This document shows, in pieces, positions 44,914 to 54,676 of a DNA stretch of 64,000 nucleotides. The DNA is from DATATB01 sp036268995. GTDB lineage: Bacteria > Planctomycetota > Planctomycetia > Pirellulales > PNKZ01. Position numbers and translations under genes: made by a program. Under the pieces are notes generated by a model. It searched no databases, was not told where the DNA came from, and was given only the letters and a program-made list of their open reading frames with translations. The DNA lies in assembly GCA_036268995.1 (NCBI GenBank), contig DATATB010000117.1:1-64000 (forward strand). The letters are read 5' to 3'. Within the stretch, counting starts at the first letter, position 1. Each line of letters opens with the position of its first letter.

Positions 44914-45030
44914 AAGATTGTTACGAACCGTACATCCGAGGACGTGAATTCGACGAATTGTCGAACGCGCCCGGTGCCGCTAAACTGCTGGTTCGTGCAC
45001 AACCAAGTGGAACTGAAAGGAACGCCGCCT

Positions 45031-46320
45031 ATGAGCGGGGTCGCGAAACTACGCCTCGACGGACAGGAAATCGATTTGCCGGTCGTCGTGGGCAGCGAGC
45101 AGGAACACGCCGTCGATATTTCCCAATTGCGGGCCAAGACCGGCTACATCACGCTCGACGAGGGCTACGTCAACACTGGCGCCTGCACCAGCGCCATCAC
45201 CTACCTCGACGGCGACAAGGGGGTGCTGCGCTACCGTGGCTACCCGATCGAAGTCATCGCCGACCAGTGCGACTTCGTCGAAACCAGCTACCTGCTGATC
45301 TATGGCGAACTGCCCAATGCCGAGCAACTGGCCCAATTCCGCAAGTCGCTGAAGCGGCACACGATCCTGCACGAGGACATGCGCGCGTTCTACAACGGCT
45401 TTCCGCGCGACGCCCATCCGATGGCCATTCTCAGCTCCGTGGTCGGGGCGCTCTCGACGTTTTACCAGGATTCGCTCGATCCGACCGATCCGGCCCAGGT
45501 CGAGATCTCGATCTATCGGCTGATGGCCAAACTGCCTACGATCGCGGCCATGAGCTACAAAAAGTCGATCGGGCAGCCGTTCATCTATCCGCGCAACGAT
45601 CTGACCTATTCCGAAAACTTTTTGCAGATGATGTTCGCCGTGCCGGCCGAGCCGTACGTCATCGATCCCGACTTCGTGCGGGCGTTGAACCTGCTGCTGA
45701 TCGTGCACGCCGATCACGAGCAGAATTGCAGCACCTCGACGGTGCGCATGGTGGGTTCGGCCAATGCCAACCTGTTCGCTTCGATTTCGGCGGGCATTTG
45801 TGCGCTCTGGGGCCCGCTGCACGGCGGAGCCAACCAGGCCTGCGTCGAGATGCTCGAACGCATTCGTACCGAAGGGGGCAACGTCGGCAAGTACATCGAC
45901 ATGGCCAAGGACAAGAATAGCAAGTTCCGCCTGATGGGTTTCGGCCACCGCGTGTACAAGCATTACGATCCGCGGGCCACGATCATCAAGAAGACCTGCG
46001 ATATCCTGCTCAATAAGCTGCACATCGACGACCCGATTTTTGACATCGCCAAGGAGCTGGAAGCCGCCGCGCTTTCGGATCCGTATTTCATCGAGCGCAA
46101 GCTGTATCCCAACGTCGATTTTTACTCGGGCATCATTTATCGGGCGATGGGCCTGCCGGTGCAGATGTTTACCGTGCTGTTCGCCATCGGCCGACTGCCC
46201 GGCTGGATCGCCCATTGGCGCGAGATGCACGCCTCGCCGACGAAGAAGATCTGCCGGCCGCGTCAGATTTACAACGGCCCGGCCGAACGCGAGTTCGTGC
46301 CCCGCGAAAAGCGCGGCTGA
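45031..46320 (+). CDS. gltA: Citrate synthase
   Basis: The 429-residue type II citrate synthase has catalytic His264 (WGPLHGGAN), His306 (GFGHRVYK) and Asp363 (NVDFYSG), aligning with E. coli His264, His305 and Asp362. It condenses acetyl-CoA and oxaloacetate to citrate, the entry of the TCA cycle. Start ATG 45031 is preceded by AAAGGAA about 10 bases upstream; the upstream ATG at 44944 adds a non-family leader. It is complete and appears monocistronic, converging on msrA 49 bases later. Confidence 0.97.
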   Translation: MSGVAKLRLDGQEIDLPVVVGSEQEHAVDISQLRAKTGYITLDEGYVNTGACTSAITYLDGDKGVLRYRGYPIEVIADQCDFVETSYLLIYGELPNAEQLAQFRKSLKRHTILHEDMRAFYNGFPRDAHPMAILSSVVGALSTFYQDSLDPTDPAQVEISIYRLMAKLPTIAAMSYKKSIGQPFIYPRNDLTYSENFLQMMFAVPAEPYVIDPDFVRALNLLLIVHADHEQNCSTSTVRMVGSANANLFASISAGICALWGPLHGGANQACVEMLERIRTEGGNVGKYIDMAKDKNSKFRLMGFGHRVYKHYDPRATIIKKTCDILLNKLHIDDPIFDIAKELEAAALSDPYFIERKLYPNVDFYSGIIYRAMGLPVQMFTVLFAIGRLPGWIAHWREMHASPTKKICRPRQIYNGPAEREFVPREKRG

Positions 46321-46369
46321 TGTGCCGCGCGGCTGACGAGCTGGCCCGCGTTTAAATTGCGATGCCCGC

Positions 46370-46843
46370 CTAGCTCGTATGGCACTGGCCCATGCCGCGC
46401 TTGGCCAGGTACTGCTGGTGGTAGTCTTCGGCCCGATAGAATTCGACGGCCGGCACAATCTGCGTGACGATCGGCCGGCTGAACTTGCCGCTGGCCGCCA
46501 GCTTGTCGCGCATGGCGACGGCAGCCTGGTGCTGAGCTTCGTTGTGATAGAAGACTGCCGAGCGGTACTGGCTGCCGACGTCGGGCCCCTGGCGGTCGCG
46601 AGTCGTGGGATTGTGGTTGCTCCAGAAGGCATCGAGCAACTGCTCGTAGCTCACTTGCGCCGGATCGAAGTCGATATCGACCGCTTCGGCATGGCCGGTA
46701 CTGTCGGTGCAGACTTGCTGATAGGTCGGGTTCGTGGTGGTTCCGCCGCAATAGCCCACGGCCGTGGAGTGGACGCCCGGCATTTTGCGGAACAGCTCTT
46801 CCACGCCCCAAAAGCAACCCGCGGCAAACGTGGCTTTTTCCAT
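46370..46843 (-). CDS. msrA: Peptide methionine sulfoxide reductase MsrA
   Basis: The 157-residue protein has the MsrA active site GCFWG with Cys10, then 'EELFRKMPGVHSTAVGYCGGTTTNPTYQQVCTDSTGHAEAV' and 'DVGSQYRSAVFY', all typical. It reduces methionine-S-sulfoxide in proteins. It is at the short end of the family, and the usual C-terminal resolving Cys may be the one in the final GQCHTS. ATG 46843 was chosen because the active site then lies at the normal distance; an ATG at 46912 would add 23 residues. Confidence 0.95.
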   Translation of the reverse strand: MEKATFAAGCFWGVEELFRKMPGVHSTAVGYCGGTTTNPTYQQVCTDSTGHAEAVDIDFDPAQVSYEQLLDAFWSNHNPTTRDRQGPDVGSQYRSAVFYHNEAQHQAAVAMRDKLAASGKFSRPIVTQIVPAVEFYRAEDYHQQYLAKRGMGQCHTS

Positions 46844-46906
46844 GACACACTTATCCACTAGAGCAAAGTGACTCGCAATACGACTGCATGAATTATACAA
46901 AGAAGG

Positions 46907-46971
46907 GACCACGGATCACACGGATGGGCACGGATGTTTTTCAATCCGTGTCATCCGTCCAATCCGTGGTC
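46907..46971. repeat. Inverted repeat built of ACGGAT units
   Basis: The left arm GACCACGGATCACACGGATG with the following GGCACGGATG pairs with the right arm ATCCGTGTCATCCGTCCAATCCGTGGTC, with small mismatches. The hairpin top is TTTTTC. It lies between two minus-strand genes (msrA start at 46843, next stop at 47005). Repeats of this 'CCACGGATCACACGGATG' form occur between genes in many planctomycetes (recalled, not searched). Confidence 0.85.
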
Positions 46972-47004
46972 TTATTTCTTCCGATCGTGTCGGACTGCCG
47001 TGCG

Positions 47005-48372
47005 CTAGAGCGTCGGTGGCAGGCGATAGAGTCCCTGGTAGCGGGCAGCCGTGTGGATGCGGCCGTCGAACCGGGAGACGATGCCGGCCGCTTCCAACTC
47101 GGGGCGAATACGCACGGGCGCCGAATAGCCGTTGCCGCTGATGCTCTCCAGCGCGAAGGGATGGAACGAAAAGATGCCGTCGGAGCCGCGAATCCGCCCG
47201 TACCAATCGCGGCCCTGGTTGAACTCTCGGACCGACTCGTTGACCGTGTCGTGGCAGCGTGCGCACGACTTGCTATCGACGGAAACGAATCCCGCATCGT
47301 AATTGGCCGGGATCACGTGAAACGGCGCCTGCGTGGTCGGCGCTCGCGGCGAAAGGCCGTAGGCCAGCTCGCGCCAGTTTTCGCCGGTCGCCGAGCGGAA
47401 CGGAGTGGTCGTCAACAGTTGGCTCACGAGCTTGTCGTCGCCGAGCGTCGGCAGATCGTCGACCGCCAGCGTTTGCGAGAAGGCCCGCTTGTTCGGCTGC
47501 ACGTCGGCCAGTGTGAACACGGGCATGGACTTGGCCGTTTGCAGATGGTTGCACACCAATCGCAGTTGCGGCTGCTCGTTCCAATTGGGCCGCAACTCGC
47601 GAATCCGCTTCGCCAGGCTGACAGCCGTGGGGAACGGGCGCAGTACGTCCACTTCCCAAAAGCCGACTTCGCGCCGCCGCAAGCGGACTTCGAACGTGTA
47701 ATCGTGCTGGTCGGGGCCGCGCAGCGTGAGCACTTCGCCCACTACGGCGCCTACCGGAAACGTCCAGGCATAGCTGCCGTCTTGCGGGTACCAGACGATC
47801 GGCCAGCGCCGCCCCTCGGCGTCGCGCGGCAGATAGACAAACCGGAACGCGCCGACGTTGGACGTGCGATGCGTTCCGACCGGTCCCGACCAGGGGAACT
47901 CGCGGTTACCGTTGCCGAATGGCTCGGAGCCATTGGCCGAAATGTTGTAGTGGGCGCTGTGCACGCCGGGAAACGCGCCATCGAAGAATTGATAAGCCTT
48001 CGGCATCTCGTCTTCGGTGTAAACGATCAACTCCGGATCGGCCAGGATGCGGCGCCACTCGGGATTGTCGACCTTCGGAAAGAATTGACGCAGCAGCGCG
48101 TCACGCTGGGCGGATGCCAGGCGAAACGCTGGAACCATGTTGGCGGCGCGCCGGGTCTTGCGCCGCTGGGCGATGCTGGACAACAGTCCGCGCCTGCGCG
48201 GCGACGAAGCGCCGGTCGATTTGGCAACATCCGCCGAAGTGGTCGGCGCGGCCACTGGGGGCGAAGCAGCGGGACTGGCCGCCGTGCGCGGTTCGCCCGA
48301 CGGCGCCCCACCGGCCACCGCCCCAACCGCCACGGCTGCCAACAGCAATAATACGAGCGCAGTGAATTTCAT
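47005..48372 (-). CDS. Secreted protein with one c-type haem motif
   Basis: The 455-residue protein has a signal peptide (residues 1-21), an Ala/Pro/Ser-rich linker and an Arg-rich patch (59-75). A folded region follows, including 'FPWSGPVGTHRTSNVGAFRFVYLP' and 'WPIVWYPQDGSYAWTFPVG', with one haem-binding CxxCH site (Cys370, Cys373, His374) in SKSCARCHDT. It therefore looks like a periplasmic monohaem protein of a planctomycete-specific type. No partner gene is obvious; the adjacent genes are msrA and glgC. A redox or sensing role is possible but unproven. Confidence 0.8.
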   Translation of the reverse strand: MKFTALVLLLLAAVAVGAVAGGAPSGEPRTAASPAASPPVAAPTTSADVAKSTGASSPRRRGLLSSIAQRRKTRRAANMVPAFRLASAQRDALLRQFFPKVDNPEWRRILADPELIVYTEDEMPKAYQFFDGAFPGVHSAHYNISANGSEPFGNGNREFPWSGPVGTHRTSNVGAFRFVYLPRDAEGRRWPIVWYPQDGSYAWTFPVGAVVGEVLTLRGPDQHDYTFEVRLRRREVGFWEVDVLRPFPTAVSLAKRIRELRPNWNEQPQLRLVCNHLQTAKSMPVFTLADVQPNKRAFSQTLAVDDLPTLGDDKLVSQLLTTTPFRSATGENWRELAYGLSPRAPTTQAPFHVIPANYDAGFVSVDSKSCARCHDTVNESVREFNQGRDWYGRIRGSDGIFSFHPFALESISGNGYSAPVRIRPELEAAGIVSRFDGRIHTAARYQGLYRLPPTL

Positions 48373-49029
48373 CTCGGCCTCCTTACACGCATGAGTGGCG
48401 CGCTACAGCGCGCGGCGAATCGCCGCGGGCGGTCGCACCAGGTTCTAGTTTTCCCCGCGCACAAAACGCGACGCGCGGGCGGCCACACGAATGCGGCAGA
48501 CAAGACAATGCGCGGGGCGATGCAACGCTTTGCACCCGCCGCCCGCACAAACGCATACTCAGCAAGTAAACGAATACTCCGTTACGAACCTTGGCCGAAG
48601 CTTAGAGTACGCAGAATGCGAGACAACCACCCGCGGGGTGTATAATCGCCCCCCCGTTGCCTTCGATCGTCGTTACTCCTTGTTTTCACTTGTGTTATGG
48701 AATTTTCTGAAAAACGGATTCATCCGGTATTTCACCGTAAAGTGCGTCGAATAGATAAACCATTAAATTTGGCGAGTCTTCGCGCAGCACCGCGGTGGGC
48801 CCGAAGACTGGCGGCGAGCACGGATGCTTCGCGCTGATGCCAGAAACGTCTACATGTATTGTAGAAGATTAATCAGGCGGGGCCGGAGTCGCGTATCTGC
48901 TGCTCGATCATCGACCGAGCGAGACAATTATGGCGCTGCCCTGGGGTGCCAATACTGGCTCTTCCAGCAGTGGCACTCGGCGAGACCAATACGGCGGGGC
49001 GCCAACGGAGCAATCGCGTGCAGGACCGC
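48373..49029. other. Intergenic region without recognised gene
   Basis: About 650 bases between two minus-strand genes (the haem protein upstream end and the glgC stop). Part of it (48640-48860) is clearly lower in GC than its surroundings. Short open frames here lack protein-like composition. It should hold the promoter of the haem protein near 48373-48450 and the end of the glgC message. No terminator with a T-run was seen. Confidence 0.5.
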
Positions 49030-50322
49030 TTAGCGCGCCATTTTCCAGCCGTCGGCGATCGTCGTTTCCTTGGGCACCACGACAATGCCGTCGCAGATCA
49101 TGGCGGAGCCGTTGTCCGGGCTGGTTTCGGCACCGGAGTCGTTGGTAATGCGGGCATGGCGGCCGATGCGGCAATTCTTGTCGATGATCGCCCGTTCGAT
49201 CACGGTGCCCTCGCCGATCGCCACCGGCGGAATGCCGGCGGCCGCGTCGGCCGCGATCTGGGCCGGCGTCTGAAAGAAATCGTTGCCCATCACCACCGAG
49301 TTGCGGATCGTGACGTTCTTGCCGATCTGGCAACGCAGGCCGATCACGCTGTTTTCGATGCGGGCGCCGGCGGCGATTTTGCAGCCGTCGGAAATCAGGC
49401 TCTGCGTAATCGTCACGCCGTCGACTTGCGACGGCGGCAGGAAACGGCTGCGCGTGTAAATCGGCGCCACGGCCGAGTGCAGATCGAACGGCGGATTGGG
49501 CTGCGTCAGATCCAGGTTCGCCTCGTAGAACGACTTGATCGTGCCGATGTCTTCCCAATAGCCGTCGAACAAGTGAACCTGCACGCGGTGCGTGCGGATC
49601 GACGCGGGAAAAATTTCCTTGCCGAAATCGCGGTAATCGGTCTTGGTGAGCAGATCAATGAGCTTGTCGCGGTTGAAGAGATAGATGCCCATGCTGGCCA
49701 GGCAATCGCGTCCGCGGCTGGCGACGCCGTGGGCATCGATCCACGCCGGATCGGTGTGGACCAGGGCCAACTCGGCCTCGGTCTTGGGCTTTTCCAAAAA
49801 ACCCATTACGCGGCCGCTGTCGTCCAGTCGCATAATGCCGAAGCTGGCGGCCTGCTGCCGCTCGACCGGCAGCGCGGCGATCGTCACGTCGGCGCGTGAC
49901 TTCTCGTGAGTGGCGAGCATGGTGTTGTAATCCATGCGGTACAACTGGTCGCCGGAGAGTACCAGCACGTGGTCGATGCCCGGCTGCTGCAAGTAGCGCA
50001 GGTTCTGGCGGACGGCGTCGGCCGTGCCCTGATACCAGTCGGCATTGTCCAGCGTTTGTTGGGCGGCCAGCAGTTCGACGAAGCCGCCGTTGAACGGATC
50101 GAACGTGTAGGTGCGGCGGATGTGCCGGTGCAAGCTCACGGAGTTGAACTGCGTGAGCACGTAAATGCGGTTCAGACCGCTGTTGAGGCAATTGGAAAGC
50201 GGAATGTCGATCAGCCGATATTTGCCGGCCAGCGGCACGGCGGGCTTCGACCGCAGCTTGGTCAAGGGATATAGCCGGGTTCCACGTCCGCCGCCCAGCA
50301 CCAGCGTAATACAATTGCGCAT
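49030..50322 (-). CDS. glgC: Glucose-1-phosphate adenylyltransferase
   Basis: The 430-residue protein has the nucleotidyltransferase signature LGGGRGTRLYPLTKLRSKPA (residues 9-28), 'GTADAVRQN', 'LSGDQLYRMDY', 'GFLEKPK' with the sugar-phosphate-binding Lys, and a C-terminal left-handed beta-helix ('ISDGCKIAAGARIENSVIG'). It makes ADP-glucose for glycogen synthesis and is the regulated step. Length and order are normal. No glycogen synthase gene is in the window. Confidence 0.95.
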   Translation of the reverse strand: MRNCITLVLGGGRGTRLYPLTKLRSKPAVPLAGKYRLIDIPLSNCLNSGLNRIYVLTQFNSVSLHRHIRRTYTFDPFNGGFVELLAAQQTLDNADWYQGTADAVRQNLRYLQQPGIDHVLVLSGDQLYRMDYNTMLATHEKSRADVTIAALPVERQQAASFGIMRLDDSGRVMGFLEKPKTEAELALVHTDPAWIDAHGVASRGRDCLASMGIYLFNRDKLIDLLTKTDYRDFGKEIFPASIRTHRVQVHLFDGYWEDIGTIKSFYEANLDLTQPNPPFDLHSAVAPIYTRSRFLPPSQVDGVTITQSLISDGCKIAAGARIENSVIGLRCQIGKNVTIRNSVVMGNDFFQTPAQIAADAAAGIPPVAIGEGTVIERAIIDKNCRIGRHARITNDSGAETSPDNGSAMICDGIVVVPKETTIADGWKMAR

Positions 50323-50512
50323 GACAAGTTCCTCGCTTCGCTTTGCCCCGCCTGGAGGGCATCCATCACCCCCAGCGCACCGCGGTCAATCATCCTAGGG
50401 GCAATCGTCGGCCTTTGCCAGGGGCCGCCGCGAGACGGCCTTTTCCAGGTTCGAAAAAGGCCTGGCGCAGGCTGCTGATACCGTCATTTTGTCCGGCCTC
50501 GCTGGTCCAATC

Positions 50513-53500
50513 TCACGGCACTGCCGCGCCGCCGGGCACCTGCAGCAGGAAGAACCGCACGGCCTCTTCGGCCAGCAAGGGTGCGGCCTGAACTGAGACC
50601 GACGGATGGCCCAGCGTGCCGCCGACGACCAGGTTAATCGTTTGATTGGCGAGCAGCCGGTTGGCTTCGAGCAGCAAACCGACGGGCGTCGGGCCCGCCA
50701 GCGGGATCGCGATTGCCAGAGCGGTCGAAAGCAAGCCACTTGTGCCCTCCTGGTTGGTGCGGGCCGTGACATTCAGATTCAGCCGCAGCGTGCGCGTGAT
50801 CGTGCCGTCGGCATACAGTTGCAGGCTGTCGCTGACGAGCGTGAATTTTTTGACCCGCAATACGCCCTTGCTGAAAGTGCCGACAAACCGGCCGTCGTCA
50901 AACACTGTGGCGCTGGACGCACCGCCCGACAAAAACGGCGTGACGCTGCTGAGCAGCGGCAACGACATGGCCTGCGTCCTGGAAAACCGGGCGTGGACCG
51001 TGCCGCTCAAGTCGTCGAGCGATCGCACATTCTGGCCGCTAGCCGTGACGCTGCCGCTGACCTTACCGGCGACCATCTTGCCGACCGACGAAAGCTGGCT
51101 GCTGATCGTGCGCAGATCGACGCTGGCAAAGCTGGCCGATGCCTGGATCGAAAGTTGCCCGCGAAAATCGGCTTTCAATTTGCCCGTGGCTCGGCCGCCC
51201 GCCAGCGTCGCCGCCGCCTGGCTCACCTCGGCCTGTCCGGTCATGGTGAGCGGATCAATCTCGGCCGCCAGCGAAAATCGGGCATCCGACAGCCGCACTC
51301 CGGCGAGCGCGGCGTCATTGACCACGGCCGTGCCGTAGATTTGCCAGGGGCGCGCCAGGTTGCCGCGAACCGCCAGATCCAGCGTGCCCTGCGTGGCGAT
51401 CCTTCGGCCGGCCAGCGCGCTCAGCCGCGACAATTGGCCATCGATCAGCTCGAAGCTAAACGCACTGGCCCGGGGTTGGGCCAGATCGATACTGCTGGCC
51501 AAGAGCAGCGTACCGCCGGCCAGGTTGCCCTGCGCATTGACAAAGTCGACTCGCTTGGGGGTGATGCGTATGCCGCCTCCGAGCCGGCTGAGAATCACCT
51601 GGTCATTCCAATGGACGTCGGCCAACTGCCACCTGCCGCTGCCGATGATCGACTCGCCCTCGCGCGGGGCATGCACGTCGGCGGCCACGCTAAAGGTGCC
51701 GCTCAGCGGCAGCAGCGATGGTTTGTCGGCTAGCGTGGCCAATTGGTCGAGCTGCGCGCCGGCCAGTTGCCACTTGCCGGTGCCGAGCGAAAACGGCTGC
51801 TTGCCGGTCGCGGTTTTTAATTCGCCCTGAGCGCTGACGTCGCCGCCGAGCAATTCGCCGCTGGCCTGGTAACTGAGATCGCCCTGGCGATAGTCGGCCT
51901 TGGCGCTCAGCGTGCCGAGATAGGCCTTGCCCGCTTTGATCTCGGGCATCTTGACCTCGGCGTGTGCCTGCCAGGCGTTTGGATGAGGAAGCTGGCCGCG
52001 GGCGATTTCCAAATTCAGATGGCCGTCAGCCACCGCCGCCAGATGGCCCGGCGCATAGCCCAGCGACGAAGCCAGCCGCGCGAGATTGACGCCTTGCACC
52101 TTGGCCTGCAACCGGCTGGCGTCGTCGAGATTGATCGTGCCCGAGGCCGAAGCGCGGCCTTCATAGAGATCCGCTTCGGCAGTAGTCAGTTCGACGCGGC
52201 GACGATCGAAACGGGCCGCGAGCGTCGCTCGCTCGATCTTGAGCCGGTCGGCGACGACTTGAGTGGCGGCAACGCTTGCTTTGCCGGTGACCGTCAGCGG
52301 CTCGAGCGTACCCTGGACATCGACGAGCCCGGCAAGCTGGCCGGCGATGGTGTTGCCCGGCTGGCCCGGCCTGGCCGGCTGTGCCAGAGCGGCCAATACC
52401 GCCAGGTTCGCCTTGGTGATTTGCAAATGCGCGGTGTAATCCATTGGTGCCGACAGGCCGACTTGCGCGCTGATCTGCATCGCGCCCATCGGGCCTGTCA
52501 ATTCAATGCGCGCGGCTTCGAGCTTTTGCTCGCGCAAACCGAAGTCGGCGGCGAATTGGCCCAAATCGTACGTGCCCAAACCCAGCCCCGCGATTTGTGC
52601 GTGCCCTTCGGCGGTCCAGTCGGACCACTGGGTCAGCCGTCCGGCCGGAACGCGAAGCTGCACGCTGCCGGTCGTGCGGCCGCGCACGCCGACCGACAGT
52701 TGCGGAGCGAGCGGCGTCAGCGCCGCAAGATTGAGCCCCTGCCAGCGCAATGCGGCGTCGCCGGAGCCAGTGGCAGGCGAAAGCGAAAGTGTGGCGCTGC
52801 CGGCGGCTTGCCCACCGAAGAGCAACGCCTGGAAATCCTCGACGCGAAGAGCCTCTTGCGAGCCGCGATAGACAAAGCTCACGCGGTCGACCGCAATGGG
52901 CCCGAGCCTGGCGCCTTGAGCCAGAAAACCGCCGGCGGCTCGCACCTCAAGTGGCTGGAGCGTGCCCTCAAGACTCGTGCGCACGCTAAATCGACCGGCA
53001 ACATTCAGCGGTGGGTGCAGCCTGCCGGGCAACGAATTGAAGCGCGACAGGTCGCCATTGACGAGCTCCAGATTCACCGTCGAGCGATAGGGCGCGGCCA
53101 GCTCCAGGCTCAGCGAGCCGGTCGTGCGTCCACCGTCCAGGTCGCCGGCCAGGTTCGAGACCACGAGCCGGCCGGCTGCCAGTTGGAATGCCGCGGCCGT
53201 TTGATTGCTCGTCCAAGCGTAGACTTGCACGGCGCTCAGCGCGATCGATCCGCTGACCGACCAGGCTGGCACGTCGCGCAACCGAGCCAGCGGCACTTGC
53301 GCGCTGACGCGTCCCGCGGCTACTCCGGAAATGGGCACTGGCAAGGCGACCGCTGCGGCGATCTTGCCGATCTGTATTCCCGACCAGGCAAAATCCATCG
53401 CCAACTGGCCGGTGCTGGCCAGCGGCAAGCCGAGCGATCCGTTGATCGTCCCGCCGTAGAGCCCGATTTGCAGATTTCGCAGTGCCACATTGCTGCCGTC

Positions 53501-54571
53501 GGTCGCCAGATCGCCTTGCAGCCGGTCGATGTTCATGGGCCCCAGGGCGAGTTCGCTGGCTTGAATCCTGCCGGCAGCCGTGCGCAGTTGCATCGGGGCC
53601 AACGTGCCGGAAGCCTGCGCCGAGAGTCGGGCCTGCCCCTGGGGCGTCCAGGGGAGCGTGACGAATTTTGCCAGCCACGGCTGCCAGGTTTGCAGGCGCG
53701 GAAGCGAGAGCACAAGCGACGTTTGAAATGTGTACGGCGCGACGGCTTGAACCTGCCCGGTGCCGTCCAGCAACGCATCGCCCGAGTTGGCGTGCAGTCG
53801 GGTGAAGTCGAGCCGACCGTCATGAAGTTGGAATTGTGCCTCGGCTTCCAGCGGCGGAGCGCCGGGAATCTCCAGCCGCGACACGGCTGCTTGCCCCTCG
53901 ATGCGCCAGGCGGTCGGCGTTTTCAGATCGGTGACTGGAGCGGTGGCCGAAACGTTGCCGTGGATTTGGCCCGTCGCGCCTTGGAGACTCGGCATCGCGA
54001 CCACCAGCCGATCGACGAGCAAGTCCTGCACGCGCAGATTCAGACGCAGGTCGCCTCGCGGGATCAACTGCATCTGACCGCTGCCGGCAATCTGCCCGGA
54101 AGGTGCTGCTTGATCGCCCTGCGACGCCAGCTCAAAACGGAAATCGGCCAACTCGAGCACGCCGTCGCCATAGCTAATCCGCGCATGCACGGCGCGCAGG
54201 TCCTGGCCCGCAATTAGCAGGCGGTCGGAGTCGATGGTGGCGCTGACGCGATAATCGCTGCCGCGAAATAGCTCCCGTATCGGCACGGTCACGTCGACGC
54301 GTGTCGTCGCCTTGCCGGAGATCTCGATCGGCACTTTCAGCCCGAAGCGCTCCAAGCGTCGCAAGAGCTTCGCGATGTCGGTATTGCGAAACGAGAAGTG
54401 CGTATGAAATTGCCGGCGTTTAGCAGGAGCCGGGGCCGGAAGCATTTGTGCATTGCCCACCGGAGCCGGCAGCGTGGCGTCCGGAGCGGCGGGGTTTTGA
54501 GCGGCTGCCGGTCCCGCGCAGCACAGCAGCAGTGCGCCGGCCAAGAGCCGGCAGGATCGCAACATCGACAT
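50513..54571 (-). CDS. Giant AsmA-like exported protein
   Basis: The 1352-residue protein has a signal peptide (about 1-25) and then a very long series of Leu/Ala/Gly-rich beta repeats. Typical patterns are 'xxGxxxLxxAxxxxxxxxGxxxLxDxxLxxGxLxLRVxGxxL', as in AsmA, TamB and DUF3971 proteins. The last 300 residues hold an AsmA_2-like block ('ISSQLSSVGKMVAGKVSGSVTASG...SLDDLSGTVHARF'). Such proteins span the periplasm as beta-groove tubes thought to carry lipids between membranes. The N-terminal 'NTDIAKLLRRLERFGLKVPIEISG' may be a cap. A start at 54565 is also possible. It lies between the glgC and polysaccharide export genes; a lipid or LPS-related role is inferred. Confidence 0.85.
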   Translation of the reverse strand: MSMLRSCRLLAGALLLCCAGPAAAQNPAAPDATLPAPVGNAQMLPAPAPAKRRQFHTHFSFRNTDIAKLLRRLERFGLKVPIEISGKATTRVDVTVPIRELFRGSDYRVSATIDSDRLLIAGQDLRAVHARISYGDGVLELADFRFELASQGDQAAPSGQIAGSGQMQLIPRGDLRLNLRVQDLLVDRLVVAMPSLQGATGQIHGNVSATAPVTDLKTPTAWRIEGQAAVSRLEIPGAPPLEAEAQFQLHDGRLDFTRLHANSGDALLDGTGQVQAVAPYTFQTSLVLSLPRLQTWQPWLAKFVTLPWTPQGQARLSAQASGTLAPMQLRTAAGRIQASELALGPMNIDRLQGDLATDGSNVALRNLQIGLYGGTINGSLGLPLASTGQLAMDFAWSGIQIGKIAAAVALPVPISGVAAGRVSAQVPLARLRDVPAWSVSGSIALSAVQVYAWTSNQTAAAFQLAAGRLVVSNLAGDLDGGRTTGSLSLELAAPYRSTVNLELVNGDLSRFNSLPGRLHPPLNVAGRFSVRTSLEGTLQPLEVRAAGGFLAQGARLGPIAVDRVSFVYRGSQEALRVEDFQALLFGGQAAGSATLSLSPATGSGDAALRWQGLNLAALTPLAPQLSVGVRGRTTGSVQLRVPAGRLTQWSDWTAEGHAQIAGLGLGTYDLGQFAADFGLREQKLEAARIELTGPMGAMQISAQVGLSAPMDYTAHLQITKANLAVLAALAQPARPGQPGNTIAGQLAGLVDVQGTLEPLTVTGKASVAATQVVADRLKIERATLAARFDRRRVELTTAEADLYEGRASASGTINLDDASRLQAKVQGVNLARLASSLGYAPGHLAAVADGHLNLEIARGQLPHPNAWQAHAEVKMPEIKAGKAYLGTLSAKADYRQGDLSYQASGELLGGDVSAQGELKTATGKQPFSLGTGKWQLAGAQLDQLATLADKPSLLPLSGTFSVAADVHAPREGESIIGSGRWQLADVHWNDQVILSRLGGGIRITPKRVDFVNAQGNLAGGTLLLASSIDLAQPRASAFSFELIDGQLSRLSALAGRRIATQGTLDLAVRGNLARPWQIYGTAVVNDAALAGVRLSDARFSLAAEIDPLTMTGQAEVSQAAATLAGGRATGKLKADFRGQLSIQASASFASVDLRTISSQLSSVGKMVAGKVSGSVTASGQNVRSLDDLSGTVHARFSRTQAMSLPLLSSVTPFLSGGASSATVFDDGRFVGTFSKGVLRVKKFTLVSDSLQLYADGTITRTLRLNLNVTARTNQEGTSGLLSTALAIAIPLAGPTPVGLLLEANRLLANQTINLVVGGTLGHPSVSVQAAPLLAEEAVRFFLLQVPGGAAVP

Positions 54572-54676
54572 GAGCACCGTTCCGCAATCGCACACGAGAT
54601 CGCCCGCTCAATTGTACTTTGCGGGCGAGGGCAACAATCGAGCCGCGTGCTTGAATTTTGCGGAATTTCGTCGCGA

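Noticed and set aside
50437..50462. Terminator downstream of the AsmA-like gene
   Set aside because: GGCCTTTT and AAAAGGCC can pair, but the stem is short and A/T-weak, with no T-run after it on the minus strand.
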